NCBI GenBank assembly: GCA_947170465.1
Contig: CAMVTS010000013.1
Location: 1 to 49,046 of the forward strand
From: an uncultured Clostridia bacterium
Lineage (GTDB): Bacteria > Bacillota > Clostridia > Oscillospirales > Acutalibacteraceae
DNA length: 49,046 nucleotides
Direction of reading: 5' to 3'
Below are positions 16,042 to 24,605 of this stretch, one piece after another. Below the pieces are notes generated by a model. It made no database searches. It was given only the letters and a program-made list of their open reading frames with translations, and was not told the DNA's origin. The position numbers and the translations under genes were made by a program. Positions within the stretch are counted from its first letter, which is position 1. Each line of letters starts with the position of its first letter.

Positions 16042-17438
16042 CAGCGTTTTCCTCCCTTTTTCAACACGAACTGCGGAATGCGGTAGACATTCTTTTGCAC
16101 ATAGCCGTCCAACAGCTGAATATGATAGCCACGGTTCCCTTTATAGGCGTTGATGACCGACAACAGCGTCAGAATATACGCGGTATCGTCCTCAACCGGA
16201 ATTTCTTCGCTTGTGACCTCTTTTTTGCCGTTCACAAACAAGCCGTCCATATACGCTTTGACACGCGCGTCCGAGTAGCCGCTGCGCAGCTTGCCGACAA
16301 CAGCGCTCAGCAGCTCTTTTTCGATATCGCGTTCTTCCTCCACCGGCTGCGGCGGTTCATCGGAACGGCGGCTGCGGATATTCTTATGGTAAAGCGAACC
16401 GGCATCCATATATTCCTGCCGGTTGACGGTAATTCCCTCTTCAAGCATCAAAAGAAGCTGCGGCGCTTGTTCCTCGTCCGCGGAACTGTACGCCTTCAGC
16501 AAATCGACAAGTTTTCCCTTTATCGTCTGGTCGGCTGACATCACATAACGGATTTTGTCAATGGACTGCTTCGTCATGCTGCTGTGCTTGATGTCGATTT
16601 CATCGAGCAATAAAGAAACAGCGCCGTAGGAATCCGTGATTTTTTCAATCGTCGTTTGGATTTCCTCGCGCGCTTCACTTTTGTTTTGATATTCCTTTGC
16701 CGCCATCGCCTTGGCGGTCATTTCTTCAAGCAGAGCATCGTCATGGTAAACATCCATCAAAATGCTGCGAATCGGCCCTGCATAGCGCGAAAAGGAATCC
16801 ATCGTTTTAATCGGGTGATACACGCGGTCTAAGGCTTCCTTGTACGCTTCAAAATGGTTTTTCAGAAGCAGATTTACGTCCGTATTCTCGCGGATGACCT
16901 TTTGATAGCTGCGAATGCCGTAGTAAAAAGTGCGCAGCTTGAAGTCGAGCTTTTCTGTGTTGCTCTTGGCGACAAGCAGCGCCTCATACATACGGTCGCG
17001 GCTGTCAGTATATGCCTGATTCAGCGCGGAATAGGTCGAGAACACCAGCGAATCATATTCCGCAACGCTTTCAGCGGTCAGCTCCCTGAGCATACGCATC
17101 ACGGTGATGGCGTATGAATTGGGAATGATGATTTCCGTAAAGGAGCCGTCCAAAAACTCGCGGTCAATCCATCCCGTTTTCACAAATCGCCGCACAATCA
17201 GCCGCGCTTTTCCACGCAAAGAAGAAGGCTCCGCATCCGCCGCTTCATCGCCTTCTTCCAAAATATATTCCCTGTCCTCCAACAGAATTTCCAGCTCCGC
17301 CAAAAATGATTTCAGACGGATATTGATTTCCGTCTGAAACATTTCATACAGCTTCATCAGCGCGTCCGCGTATATTTCACGGTTCGGCGAAACCAGCACC
17401 GAAAAGAAATCCGCCGGGATGATTTCAAATACTTTCAT
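16041..17438 (-). CDS. jetA: Wadjet system MukF-like kleisin JetA, 465 aa
   Basis: JetA (DUF5716-type) is the MukF-like kleisin that ties the JetC heads together. The N-terminus MKVFEIIPADFFSVLVSPNR is the usual opening of JetA proteins. This is why the ATG at 17438 is preferred to the in-frame ATG at 17456; neither has a strong Shine-Dalgarno sequence. A winged-helix region lies at about 60-130. A long helical middle (about 150-330) is followed by a C-terminal winged helix around 390-460. It is the first gene of the operon, with a predicted promoter about 55 bases upstream. The order jetA-B-C-D and overlaps match type I Wadjet. Confidence 0.92.
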   Translation of the reverse strand: MKVFEIIPADFFSVLVSPNREIYADALMKLYEMFQTEINIRLKSFLAELEILLEDREYILEEGDEAADAEPSSLRGKARLIVRRFVKTGWIDREFLDGSFTEIIIPNSYAITVMRMLRELTAESVAEYDSLVFSTYSALNQAYTDSRDRMYEALLVAKSNTEKLDFKLRTFYYGIRSYQKVIRENTDVNLLLKNHFEAYKEALDRVYHPIKTMDSFSRYAGPIRSILMDVYHDDALLEEMTAKAMAAKEYQNKSEAREEIQTTIEKITDSYGAVSLLLDEIDIKHSSMTKQSIDKIRYVMSADQTIKGKLVDLLKAYSSADEEQAPQLLLMLEEGITVNRQEYMDAGSLYHKNIRSRRSDEPPQPVEEERDIEKELLSAVVGKLRSGYSDARVKAYMDGLFVNGKKEVTSEEIPVEDDTAYILTLLSVINAYKGNRGYHIQLLDGYVQKNVYRIPQFVLKKGGKR

Positions 17439-17493
17439 GTTTATGTACCATGCCATCCGTCAATAGTCATTCGCGATAAGTTCTTGTGATTTT

Positions 17494-17522
17494 ATGATAT
17501 CATATAGGATAAGGAAATGCAA
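17494..17522 (-). promoter_or_regulatory. Predicted promoter of the jetABCD operon
   Basis: On the minus strand, TTGCAT (17517-17522) and TATCAT (17494-17499) are 17 bases apart. A perfect 12-bp palindrome TATGATATCATA (17493-17504) overlaps the -10 box and could be a repressor site, though it is also simply AT-rich. Confidence 0.5.
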
Positions 17523-17706
17523 GGGGGATTAGGTTGTGTTTTGGGGGATTTGACGAGAATTATGAATTACTGTGTATCTCGCTCCGAAAACCGCAGCTGC
17601 ACGGGGTTTGAACCTAACCCGGAATCTCATGGCCGCTTGGGGATAACGTCACCAACGTCATGCCCGGTGAAATGCTGTCCCATCGGAATAAGAGAACCAA
17701 GTCTCC

Positions 17707-17793
17707 CTACGCTGAGCCGGATTTTGTGTATATCCACAAGGACTCATATTCGGCTTTGGAACTCGTGACAGTTTCACTGCTTTTCTTGCTCAT
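17707..17793 (-). pseudogene. Probable IS66 tnpC start, truncated after 28 codons
   Basis: Reading from ATG 17793, the frame gives MSKKSSETVTSSKAEYESL and stops after 28 codons at 17707. The position, 89 bases after tnpB, and the SKAEYESL motif fit the N-terminus of an IS66 TnpC transposase. The rest of TnpC with its DDE domain is absent. A promoter-like TATAAT lies upstream. From 17523 to 17706 I see nothing recognisable. Confidence 0.4.
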
Positions 17794-17882
17794 AAACGCC
17801 CAACTTTTCTGCTTTATTTTATGGTTTTATTATACCGCAAAAACAGCAAAAAGTCCAGTGTTTATGTGGGTTTATGAGCATT

Positions 17883-18236
17883 TTATCCAAACTTTATTTT
17901 ATCAATTTTCCGGTGTGCCTTCGGCTGCTGAATACTCAGTCCTTCCATCAGCCAGCGGTACTGTTGAGCAGTAATGCCGAGCGCCTCGTTCTCGCTGCGC
18001 GGCCACTGAAACTTACCCTTTTCAAGCCGCTTGTAGAACAAAAGAAAGCCATCGCCCTCCCAGTAGAGCGCTTTGATTCTGTCGGTTCGTCTGCCGCAGA
18101 ACAGAAACAGTGCGTCGGAGCATGGGTCAAGTTGGAACTGCTGTTCAATGATAGTCGCCAGACCGTCAATCCCACGGCGAAGATCAGTATATCCGCAGGC
18201 GAGGTAGACCTTCGATCCTCTGAAATCGTTCAGCAT
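17883..18236 (-). CDS. tnpB: IS66 family accessory protein TnpB, 117 aa
   Basis: This is a full-length IS66 Orf2/TnpB-type protein. The N-terminus has LACGYTDLRRGIDGLA. It continues with DALFLFCGRRTDRIKALYWE and GDGFLLFYKRLEKGKFQWP, all family hallmarks. TnpB is needed for IS66 transposition but its biochemical role is unclear. The ATG overlaps the end of the tnpA remnant. Because tnpA and tnpC are both truncated, this gene is a relic that cannot support transposition by itself. Confidence 0.88.
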   Translation of the reverse strand: MLNDFRGSKVYLACGYTDLRRGIDGLATIIEQQFQLDPCSDALFLFCGRRTDRIKALYWEGDGFLLFYKRLEKGKFQWPRSENEALGITAQQYRWLMEGLSIQQPKAHRKIDKIKFG

Positions 18237-18325
18237 GACTTGAATATGCGAAACAGCGCGGCGAGTGTTGTTTCATCCGCACCGTTGTGTATTTCGGCAC
18301 AGATTGCGAAGCTCATTGCCGACAT
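18230..18325 (-). pseudogene. IS66 tnpA C-terminal remnant
   Basis: An open frame of 31 codons ends EIHNGADETTLAALFRIFKS and stops at 18230, overlapping the tnpB start by 7 bases as in IS66 elements. It resembles the C-terminus of IS66 TnpA. The 5' part is replaced by an IS21 istA fragment at about 18340, marking a junction between two insertion sequences. Confidence 0.55.
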
Positions 18326-18342
18326 ATTTTTATTCGCGCATT

Positions 18343-18552
18343 TTACTTCGGCTTTGCCTTTGTGCTTGGGAACAGCAGCTCCGAGATCTTTCTGTCAGAT
18401 ACATCCGACGGCAACGGATAGCTGATTCTCTTTTCTTCGGCAATGTTCAGCACCTGAATGACGGTGGTGCGTGAACAGCCGATGCTTTGAGCAATCTGTG
18501 TTTTGTTCAATCCCAAGCTGCTCAATCTCAGAATCTCGCGGTAATTGGTCAT
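18343..18552 (-). pseudogene. istA: IS21 transposase IstA, N-terminal fragment
   Basis: The start at 18552 is preceded by a strong GAAGGAGGT. The protein opens MTNYREILRLSSLGLNKTQI and continues with a helix-turn-helix (AQSIGCSRTTVIQVL) and then PLPSDVSDRKISELLFP. This is the usual N-terminal region of IS21 IstA. It stops after 69 residues at the junction with the IS66 remnant, so the DDE integrase domain and the istB gene are gone. Confidence 0.8.
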
Positions 18553-18617
18553 ACGATGACCTCCTTCGTTGTATTCACGCCAGGCGTGTAACAACATCTT
18601 ACCGCAGGTTATTTGAC

Positions 18618-18710
18618 TGTTCAATCTCGCCGACGACAGTGTTCAACTGCAGCGACGAGTGTGTGCAGTTTGCAGCGACGGCACTGTTCAGTTTGCTCCG
18701 TCGCTACTGT
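18618..18710 (-). mobile_element. IS21 end with four subterminal repeats
   Basis: Four related units begin at 18618, 18640, 18662 and 18685. Each is built on TGTTCA/TGTGCA followed by CTGCAGCGAC or a close variant, at about 22-base spacing. Such multiple repeats are typical of the left end of IS21 elements upstream of istA and are bound by the transposase. The IS boundary is probably near 18712. Confidence 0.6.
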
Positions 18711-18712
18711 TA

Positions 18713-18898
18713 AAAACAAGATACGGCATGAGCCGGGTAATGTGCAAGTTGGATGGCACCGCCAAGACCGACGTTGTGTTTGCCATACTCGCAATGAACG
18801 CCTTCCGCAAATTAAGGGAGGATATTTTGCGCTTGCTGTTGCGGTGGTGTCGGTGGTTGGTGATTACACTGTTATATTGTGAGAAGGTTTTTCAGTGA
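18713..18898 (+). pseudogene. IS5-like transposase C-terminal fragment
   Basis: The frame KTRYGMSRVMCKLDGTAKTD followed by VVFAILAMNAFRKLR resembles the C-terminal segment of IS5/IS1182-type transposases (RxGLxxIMxKLxETxExxIxxxxLAMN). It begins directly at the IS21 end, so the IS21 element probably inserted into this older transposase gene. Another fragment of the same general family lies at about 21385-21570 on the other strand. Confidence 0.4.
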
Positions 18899-19314
18899 AG
18901 CCTAAATACATCACCGTCATTGTCAACCATGATACGAATACGGTTGTCTGGGCTGCTAAAGGGCACGGAAAGTCAGTATTAGAGCCGTTTTTCAAGCAGT
19001 TAGATACCAAGCAGCGCTCCAAGATCCGCCTTGTATCGGGAGACGGCGCAAGATGGATAAAGGATACGGTTGAGGAATACTGCCCCAACGTGGAGTTTTG
19101 CATTGATCCGTTTCATGTAGTAGCGTGGTGCAGTAAGGTTTTGGACGAGGTTCGCCGTGAGGAGTGAAACAAAGCGCGCACGGAGCTTGCAAAAGAGAAG
19201 AAAGAAAAACCCGGTCGCGGCAGACCAAAGGGCGGCAGAAAACAAAAGACAGTAGCTGAACAGCGTGTCGAGGCAGTCAAGTATTCCTTGCTGATGAATG
19301 CATATAGCGAGTAA
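18895..19314 (+). pseudogene. ISL3 family transposase fragment with an in-frame stop
   Basis: The frame has the ISL3 DDE core: ITVIVNHDTNTVVWAAKGHG, LVSGDGARWIKDTVEEYCPN, and CIDPFHVVAW. A TGA at 19165-19167 interrupts it. The same frame then continues through KARTELAKEKKEKPGRGRPK and RVEAVKYSLLMNAYSE to a TAA at 19312. Both the N-terminal zinc-binding region and the C-terminal part of the transposase are missing. It is a decayed relic. Confidence 0.8.
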
Positions 19315-19722
19315 ATTGAGCACCTCGGTCGCTTGAATTGAGTAGTGCTGTCGCACGATTGCACATTGACAAGTAGGCGTGCGCGTATTACAATAAAAGT
19401 GCTTTACTCACAGGAGGATAGGGCAACGCTGAGGAGCGACCCGAGCGCTTGTGAGGTTTGCGAGTGATGGGCGATGTCGGTTTTGCCGGTACCGCATTTT
19501 CATCGTAACCGTCAAACCTCCCGCCGTATTGCCTTCTACCCAGAAAATATGCGAAAATATGGCTGAATACATCGTCCCAAACTGAACACCTCGGCCGTTC
19601 TGAATGATCATTATTTCCATAACCCCGTTCATGTAACCACTTGCTTTCTTTTCTCAAAAAGTGCGATTCTGTCCATTGCACTTTTTGAGTCTGTTTTTCC
19701 CTTCTATTATCTCATGAATTTT
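19315..19722. other. IS end remnants without a gene
   Basis: No gene can be supported here. Two related sequences, GAGCACCTCGGTCGCTTGAA (about 19317) and GAACACCTCGGCCGTTCTGA (about 19585), resemble repeated IS21 end sites, and the frames between them are open on several strands only by chance. The stretch is probably the decayed end of one or more further insertion sequences. Confidence 0.4.
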
Positions 19723-20180
19723 TTAGTTTTGGTAGAGGGGTGAGTATTGAGCAGTTACTCTCATTCTTTTACTGTTGCTCCATTCCAAGTCGTCGTTGAG
19801 TTTCCTGTTCAAATCCTCTACGCTTGTGAAGGTTTCCCAGTCGTAGAAATATCTCTGATCGTTTCGATGACTTCTTTCTACTTTTCCATTGTGCCAAGGC
19901 GTTCTGGGTGGTATCAGCTTATGGTTTATTTTCAATAATTGAAGCGCTTTATCAAAGGGACATGTTACATCATCACTGATATACTTATAGGTGAATTCTG
20001 TGCCGTTATCTGTTTGTATTGTCTGAATCCTAAACGGAAATGCCTTATCAGCATTTTTAGTAATCTTACGCTATTCTCTGGTGTATGCTCCTCGAAGCCG
20101 TATACAAACCTCATTCGCGTACATTCATCTATCGCTGTCCATTGATAAAGGTGCTTATTATCACACCGGATGCCAGGCGA
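19723..20180 (-). pseudogene. IS481-like transposase, frameshifted and truncated
   Basis: Two frames together form the integrase core of an IS481/IS3-type transposase. The upstream frame reads LYQWTAIDECTRMRFVYGFE and ENSVRLLKMLI. After a frameshift near 20040-20055 it continues AFPFRIQTIQTDNGTEFTYK and then IPPRTPWHNGKVERSHRNDQ to a stop at 19723. The D (AIDE), D (TDNGTEF) and E (KVERSH) catalytic residues are all visible, but the N-terminal helix-turn-helix is missing. The 5' end is fused to the tail of the neighbouring acyltransferase gene. Confidence 0.8.
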
Positions 20181-21247
20181 TATTTTATAGTATTTTTTTA
20201 TACCAGGTATTTTTTTCAAAATATATGTAAATACAGCACATATCACAAATACCATAAAACAGTATAATAATTCACTAAGCATAGGATTTCGTATCGCACC
20301 TAATAAGATATCTTGAATTTGTGAAAAAGATTTATTATCCAAAAAAACGGGTGAAATAAGTAAACTCCAAAGGTACAGCTTCCTATGTCACTTACACAAC
20401 GGTATATTCTCTTTGAAGTTAAACTAAAACGCATAAATGTAATAAAAATAACTATGCTATTAATAAGAACCAAAGAATTGAAGAAAACTGTAACTTGATC
20501 AATATCCAATTCTCTTGTTTTTATTATTCGTAAGAATGTAAAGATACAAGTAATAATAATAGAAATAAAATTTATGCACCAAGCGATAATTAATCTTTTG
20601 TTATTTAGTTTTCCAACATCTATAATTCTATATAGAAAGTAACCAACACAAGGATAAATGACAATATTTGTTAAAACAAAACAAATAATTAACGGCGTTT
20701 TAATCCCGATAAATAATAATTGTTCGATTAATGGAACACAAAGCGTAACCGCAAGTGACATTGCAAACATATAATAGTAATATTTTTTATTAAGATTTTT
20801 TACAAGTTTACGCAATAAAGGCAGGATTAGTAAAAACACAATATAGCTATATAAAAACCCCAAGTTATACTTAATTGTTCCAGAAAAAAAGTTAACAAAA
20901 TAATCTACTACTGCGCTTTTTACAGAGTAGAATCGAGCATTACCTATCAAAAAATCATAAACATAATACATTAAAGTTATGAATGCTAATACTATTATCA
21001 TTCTAACGACTCTTTTCACCCAATTTGATAATGTATCGTTTTTTCCTAAAAGCATAGCCCCTGAAATCATAAAATATACTGGAACCGAAAACTTGCAAAA
21101 TACAGCAATAGTCATATATAAGAAAAAAGGAAAACTCCCGACCGGATATACTGTAAATAGAGTCCATCCACGACTCCATGTATGATTGAAAACCACAAAA
21201 AACATAGCGACTATACGTAATAACTCAATAGAACAGTCTTTTTTCAT
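20181..21247 (-). pseudogene. Acyltransferase-3 membrane protein, frameshifted at a T7 tract
   Basis: This is an acyltransferase-3 (OafA/WecH-type) integral membrane protein that would O-acylate surface sugars. The N-terminus MKKDCSIELLRIVAMFFVVF with NHTW (H22) is typical, with about ten membrane segments. The main frame ends at 20300 after YLFHPFFWIINLF. One extra T in the T7 tract (20341-20347) would instead give YLFHPFFLDNKSFSQIQD and run on through the missing last membrane helix ending YILKKIPGIKKYYKI, the normal family C-terminus. That tail then fuses to an IS481 relic at about 20180. The gene is off in this sequence; slippage at the tract could restore it. The start follows AGGAAG. 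Confidence 0.8.
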
Positions 21248-21384
21248 TCATTTTCTTCCTAAAATAATTAGGTGACAGGCACGGCAGCCATGTACGTTTC
21301 TATTATAATGCCTAAGCTGTAGATGGTCTGACACCAATCACCTTGAACTAACATGTTTGCAAAGGAATCAGTCAGCCGCCCTTT

Positions 21385-21570
21385 TCATTTGTAGCATTCG
21401 ATTTGCGCCGAATTCCACCTGGGGTGCCTTGCTCGATTGGTCGGATATACGGCTGAAAAATACTGACAATGCGGTCTTTGACGCTGTGAACATTATTGTC
21501 ATACATGTACTTTTGCTGCCGGTATAGCTCTTTGATGACCGCTAATCGCTTGGCTTACTTTTGGGACAGA
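21385..21570 (-). pseudogene. IS5-like transposase internal fragment
   Basis: The minus strand reads AVIKELYRQQKYMYDNNVHS and then VKDRIVSIFQPYIRPIEQG, followed after a frameshift by VEFGA. This matches the central part of an IS5/IS1182-type transposase (QQxxMYDNxTHxVxDRIVSxxQPxxRPI, then PVEFGAK). The rest is missing. The remaining sequence at 21248-21384 and 21571-21811 shows nothing recognisable. Confidence 0.65.
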
Positions 21571-21811
21571 ATTATAGTAAACGACAATAGAAATTAGCCT
21601 TGTATGATGAAAATAGTCTCATTTTATGTGGTCTGTTTTAGATTTAAGTACAAAAATCGATCTCGTTTACAATACACCTTTGGCTAATACAAACATATCA
21701 TTATTTTTCCCTTGCACTTATTAGAGGTTCCCTATAGAACGTTTTGTGAAAACATGCACTGTTTATCAGGTGTTTTGTTTATTGGTTATTCTGAAAGCAG
21801 AAGCTTATTAT

Positions 21812-22894
21812 TTATATTATTCGTTTCAGCACAGGAATTTTCTTTAATAATATACATATCAATAAACATACGCAAGTGATTAGAAACGAATAAATAAGAT
21901 TTACTGGAAGATTACACAAAATGTATTGTGTTTTAATCCAAGGAATAGTTATTCTAATGATTAACCCATGCACAAAATAAATCCCCAGAGTATTACACGA
22001 GATAGCTGTAATAAATTTGTTTTCTCTTTTATAATTAAGGCAAAGTATATACATAAATAGAACATTAATGAAAGTAAATATTGTATCATAACCATTCCAT
22101 ACAACATCCCACAGCTTTCCATTAATATACTTAGTATAAAATAGTCCTACAAAAAACAAACAAATGCTTGATATTATTATCCCGAAAAAAGCAATCACAT
22201 TCCTTTTTGTTCTTGAAACAGAAAGAATTCTTTCCTCATATGCACAAACGATGCCGCCTACACAAAAATACACAAAGGAATACCCATAAGAACCTCTAAA
22301 TGGATTAAACATCTTCAATGCAGGATATTCAAGACTAAGATAACCACTATGCGTAACACTACTAATTAATAATAGTATCTGATTTCCAAGAACAAACCCA
22401 AAAGTTAGTATAGCACAGACTACAGTAAAGAAAAAAAATGATTTTTTACTTTTATCAAACAAAGCCTTCAGTGCAGGGAACAAGATGTATATACATATTA
22501 ACGCACCGATAAACCAGAGGAAATTCATTCCCCATAAAGTATCTAAATTCAGAAAACTTAATACTATTGTTTCTATGTCAATAGCTTTATTGTCAATAAG
22601 CAAATAAGTTGACATCAGCAAAATGCCCCAAATAAAAACCAGCACAATTAGACGTATCGTTTTTTTTATATGCTTGCATAGAATAAACTCTTTATTGAAC
22701 AAAAGATAGCCGTTTGCAAAAAAGAATATTGGCACACAAGTTGATAAAATAGTTCTGCCGAAATATAAACAATAGTTTATAATAGTGTTGCCTTGCAGAA
22801 TATCAAATGAATATATTGTGCTATGATATATAACCACAAAGAAGATTGCTATACTTTCTAAAAGATCAATATGACTAATTCTTTTTGTTTTCAT
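21812..22894 (-). CDS. Acyltransferase-3 family membrane protein, 360 aa
   Basis: An integral membrane O-acyltransferase of the acyltransferase-3 (OafA/NolL/WecH) family. Such proteins move acetyl or other short acyl groups onto extracytoplasmic or lipid-linked sugars. The N-terminus ISHIDLLESIAIFFVVIYHS places the conserved histidine H24 in the first membrane helix. About ten membrane segments follow, and the C-terminus (CILLKKIPVLKRII) is typical. Length is normal. GAGGGAG lies 4-5 bases before the ATG. It is one of six such genes in this cluster; the acyl donor and the sugar accepted cannot be told from sequence. Confidence 0.88.
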   Translation of the reverse strand: MKTKRISHIDLLESIAIFFVVIYHSTIYSFDILQGNTIINYCLYFGRTILSTCVPIFFFANGYLLFNKEFILCKHIKKTIRLIVLVFIWGILLMSTYLLIDNKAIDIETIVLSFLNLDTLWGMNFLWFIGALICIYILFPALKALFDKSKKSFFFFTVVCAILTFGFVLGNQILLLISSVTHSGYLSLEYPALKMFNPFRGSYGYSFVYFCVGGIVCAYEERILSVSRTKRNVIAFFGIIISSICLFFVGLFYTKYINGKLWDVVWNGYDTIFTFINVLFMYILCLNYKRENKFITAISCNTLGIYFVHGLIIRITIPWIKTQYILCNLPVNLIYSFLITCVCLLICILLKKIPVLKRII

Positions 22895-23301
22895 ATTCTC
22901 CCTCTACCATAAATAAGTCTGCACAAACATTAGCCAACCGTATATATTTCTATTTCAAAGCGTAAGCTAAGTATTATTGGCTATTTCCTAGAACCACTTG
23001 AAAAAAAGTAAAAAACAGAAGAAATGGAAAATCGTATTTATTCTACTGGCTATTGAATGAGCCTCTATGCATACGGTATTCCGTCAGCGCAAGCAAGCCC
23101 CATGAAAGGGCTAATGCCCGGTATTTAGCCTTACCATATGTATGCTCATAATCAATGGATTTCGCAGCACAAATGCAGATGATTCCTAACCACACTCGCT
23201 AGGGAAGCCCCTAATGATTTACATATTATTCTGAAAATAAAAGAACAATTAAATCTAACTCTCTTGACTGAGTTTTTTATTCCAAAACGGTAATATTTCT
23301 C
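22895..23301. other. Intergenic stretch with a possible coding remnant
   Basis: On the minus strand, 23043 to about 23206 is open after a stop and reads YEHTYGKAKYRALALSWGLL followed by ALTEYRMHRGSF, then TAG. It looks protein-like but has no start or family I can name. It is probably a broken insertion sequence or gene tail. Nothing else is recognisable, and no terminator was seen. Confidence 0.3.
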
Positions 23302-24333
23302 CTAAAACTTACCTATTAGAACACTTAGATATTTGTTTTTCTTAATTCTTGCAATAGGTACTTGCATTATGCCTACAAGAATAAATATAATTACAGCTGT
23401 GATTTGATTATTAACCCCCTTAAAGAACGGTAAAACATTCATTAAGTTAGTAAGTATAAAAATCAATATATTTAAAGAAACTAACGCGGTTGTTGAATTC
23501 ATTCCAAAAAATAGAAAAATTTTATTAATTAAACATAATGGAAAAAAACTTAATCGCAAACACATTTTGGATATAGAAACAAAAACTATTATTCCAATAA
23601 TTGCAGTAACATAAAACAAAGGAAAAATACCGTATCGATCAAGCCAAATACTAACTGATGTTCTAATAATCAACCAGTGAATAACACATAATGCCATCCA
23701 AATGGAACAAGCTGCCACGATGTAAACGGGGGACAAATTAGTTAAAAATTCAAAGCACTTGTTTGTTTTGTGTTGTTTTGCAAATATTCCAAATAAAAAA
23801 ACCGGAAGCATGATAAGCGCAGTTTCCAATCTAAAAGCAAAAATTTTTATATTGAATAAATTGAGTATTATACCCAATACCCCTAATAAAAGCCCTGAAA
23901 TATATTTGTTTTTGTTGCTTTTAAAAATTTGATCAATTATTATCCAAATAATCTCTGTAGTAAACAAAGCGTAAATAAACCATAATTGTCCTACCTGTGT
24001 AGGTAATTCAATACCCAATATTATTTTAACATTCATTTTAATCCAGTACATAATCGTAATGGTACGATTAAAATAATCAAAGATACTTATAATAAAAAAG
24101 GGTATGATTGTCCAAATTAAGTACACAACATATAGAGTTTTTATTTTATGTACTATTGTTTTTCTAACACTTTGCTTATAAGAAAAAAGGTAACCAGAAA
24201 ACAAAAAGAATGCTGGCATAGAAAGAGCCCCTGTAAACATAGAAATATAAGTCATTTTTATACCGCAATGACCGATATAAACAGTTAACAGACATATCCC
24301 CTTAACAAAATCAATGCTTTTGATTCTATTCAT
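23302..24333 (-). CDS. Acyltransferase-3 family membrane protein, 343 aa
   Basis: A second acyltransferase-3-type protein. The opening MNRIKSIDFVKGICLLTVYI and GHCG carry the family histidine (H22). The start at 24333 is chosen because GGAGGG lies 8 bases upstream; the longer frame begins five codons earlier. About ten hydrophobic segments are visible, with a WFIYALFTTEI motif in the middle (about residues 122-132). The protein ends in a basic tail (RIKKNKYLSVLIGKF). Gaps of 272 bases on its 5' side and 407 on its 3' side contain no terminator that I can see. The substrate is unknown. Confidence 0.87.
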   Translation of the reverse strand: MNRIKSIDFVKGICLLTVYIGHCGIKMTYISMFTGALSMPAFFLFSGYLFSYKQSVRKTIVHKIKTLYVVYLIWTIIPFFIISIFDYFNRTITIMYWIKMNVKIILGIELPTQVGQLWFIYALFTTEIIWIIIDQIFKSNKNKYISGLLLGVLGIILNLFNIKIFAFRLETALIMLPVFLFGIFAKQHKTNKCFEFLTNLSPVYIVAACSIWMALCVIHWLIIRTSVSIWLDRYGIFPLFYVTAIIGIIVFVSISKMCLRLSFFPLCLINKIFLFFGMNSTTALVSLNILIFILTNLMNVLPFFKGVNNQITAVIIFILVGIMQVPIARIKKNKYLSVLIGKF

Positions 24334-24605
24334 ATAACTGCCCTCCATAAAATTTCATCGTAAACTCGATTACGTTCCATCTCCCTCCGTAATATAGGGG
24401 ACTTTATACAATCTTTCTATACAATTTTTAATTATTGAATTGGGATAAAAACTAGATAAAGCCAATGCCATTTTTTCGTTGATTGTAGTTTCTTAAATAT
24501 ATACAGTGAAAAAATCATATAGTAACCAAAGAATAAATCTAAAAAACATCGCTCTTCCAATATTGCTCACAGCAATTGACGTAAGGCGGGATGTTATTTT
24601 AATGA

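Noticed and set aside
17585..17660. A sequence resembling a tRNA T-arm (GGTTCAAACCCCGT on the minus strand)
   Set aside because: No acceptor, D-arm or anticodon arm could be paired around it, so it is not a tRNA gene.
19388..19681. Open frames of 74-97 codons on the minus strand in the IS region
   Set aside because: They overlap in different frames over IS end repeats and have no recognisable domain or convincing start.
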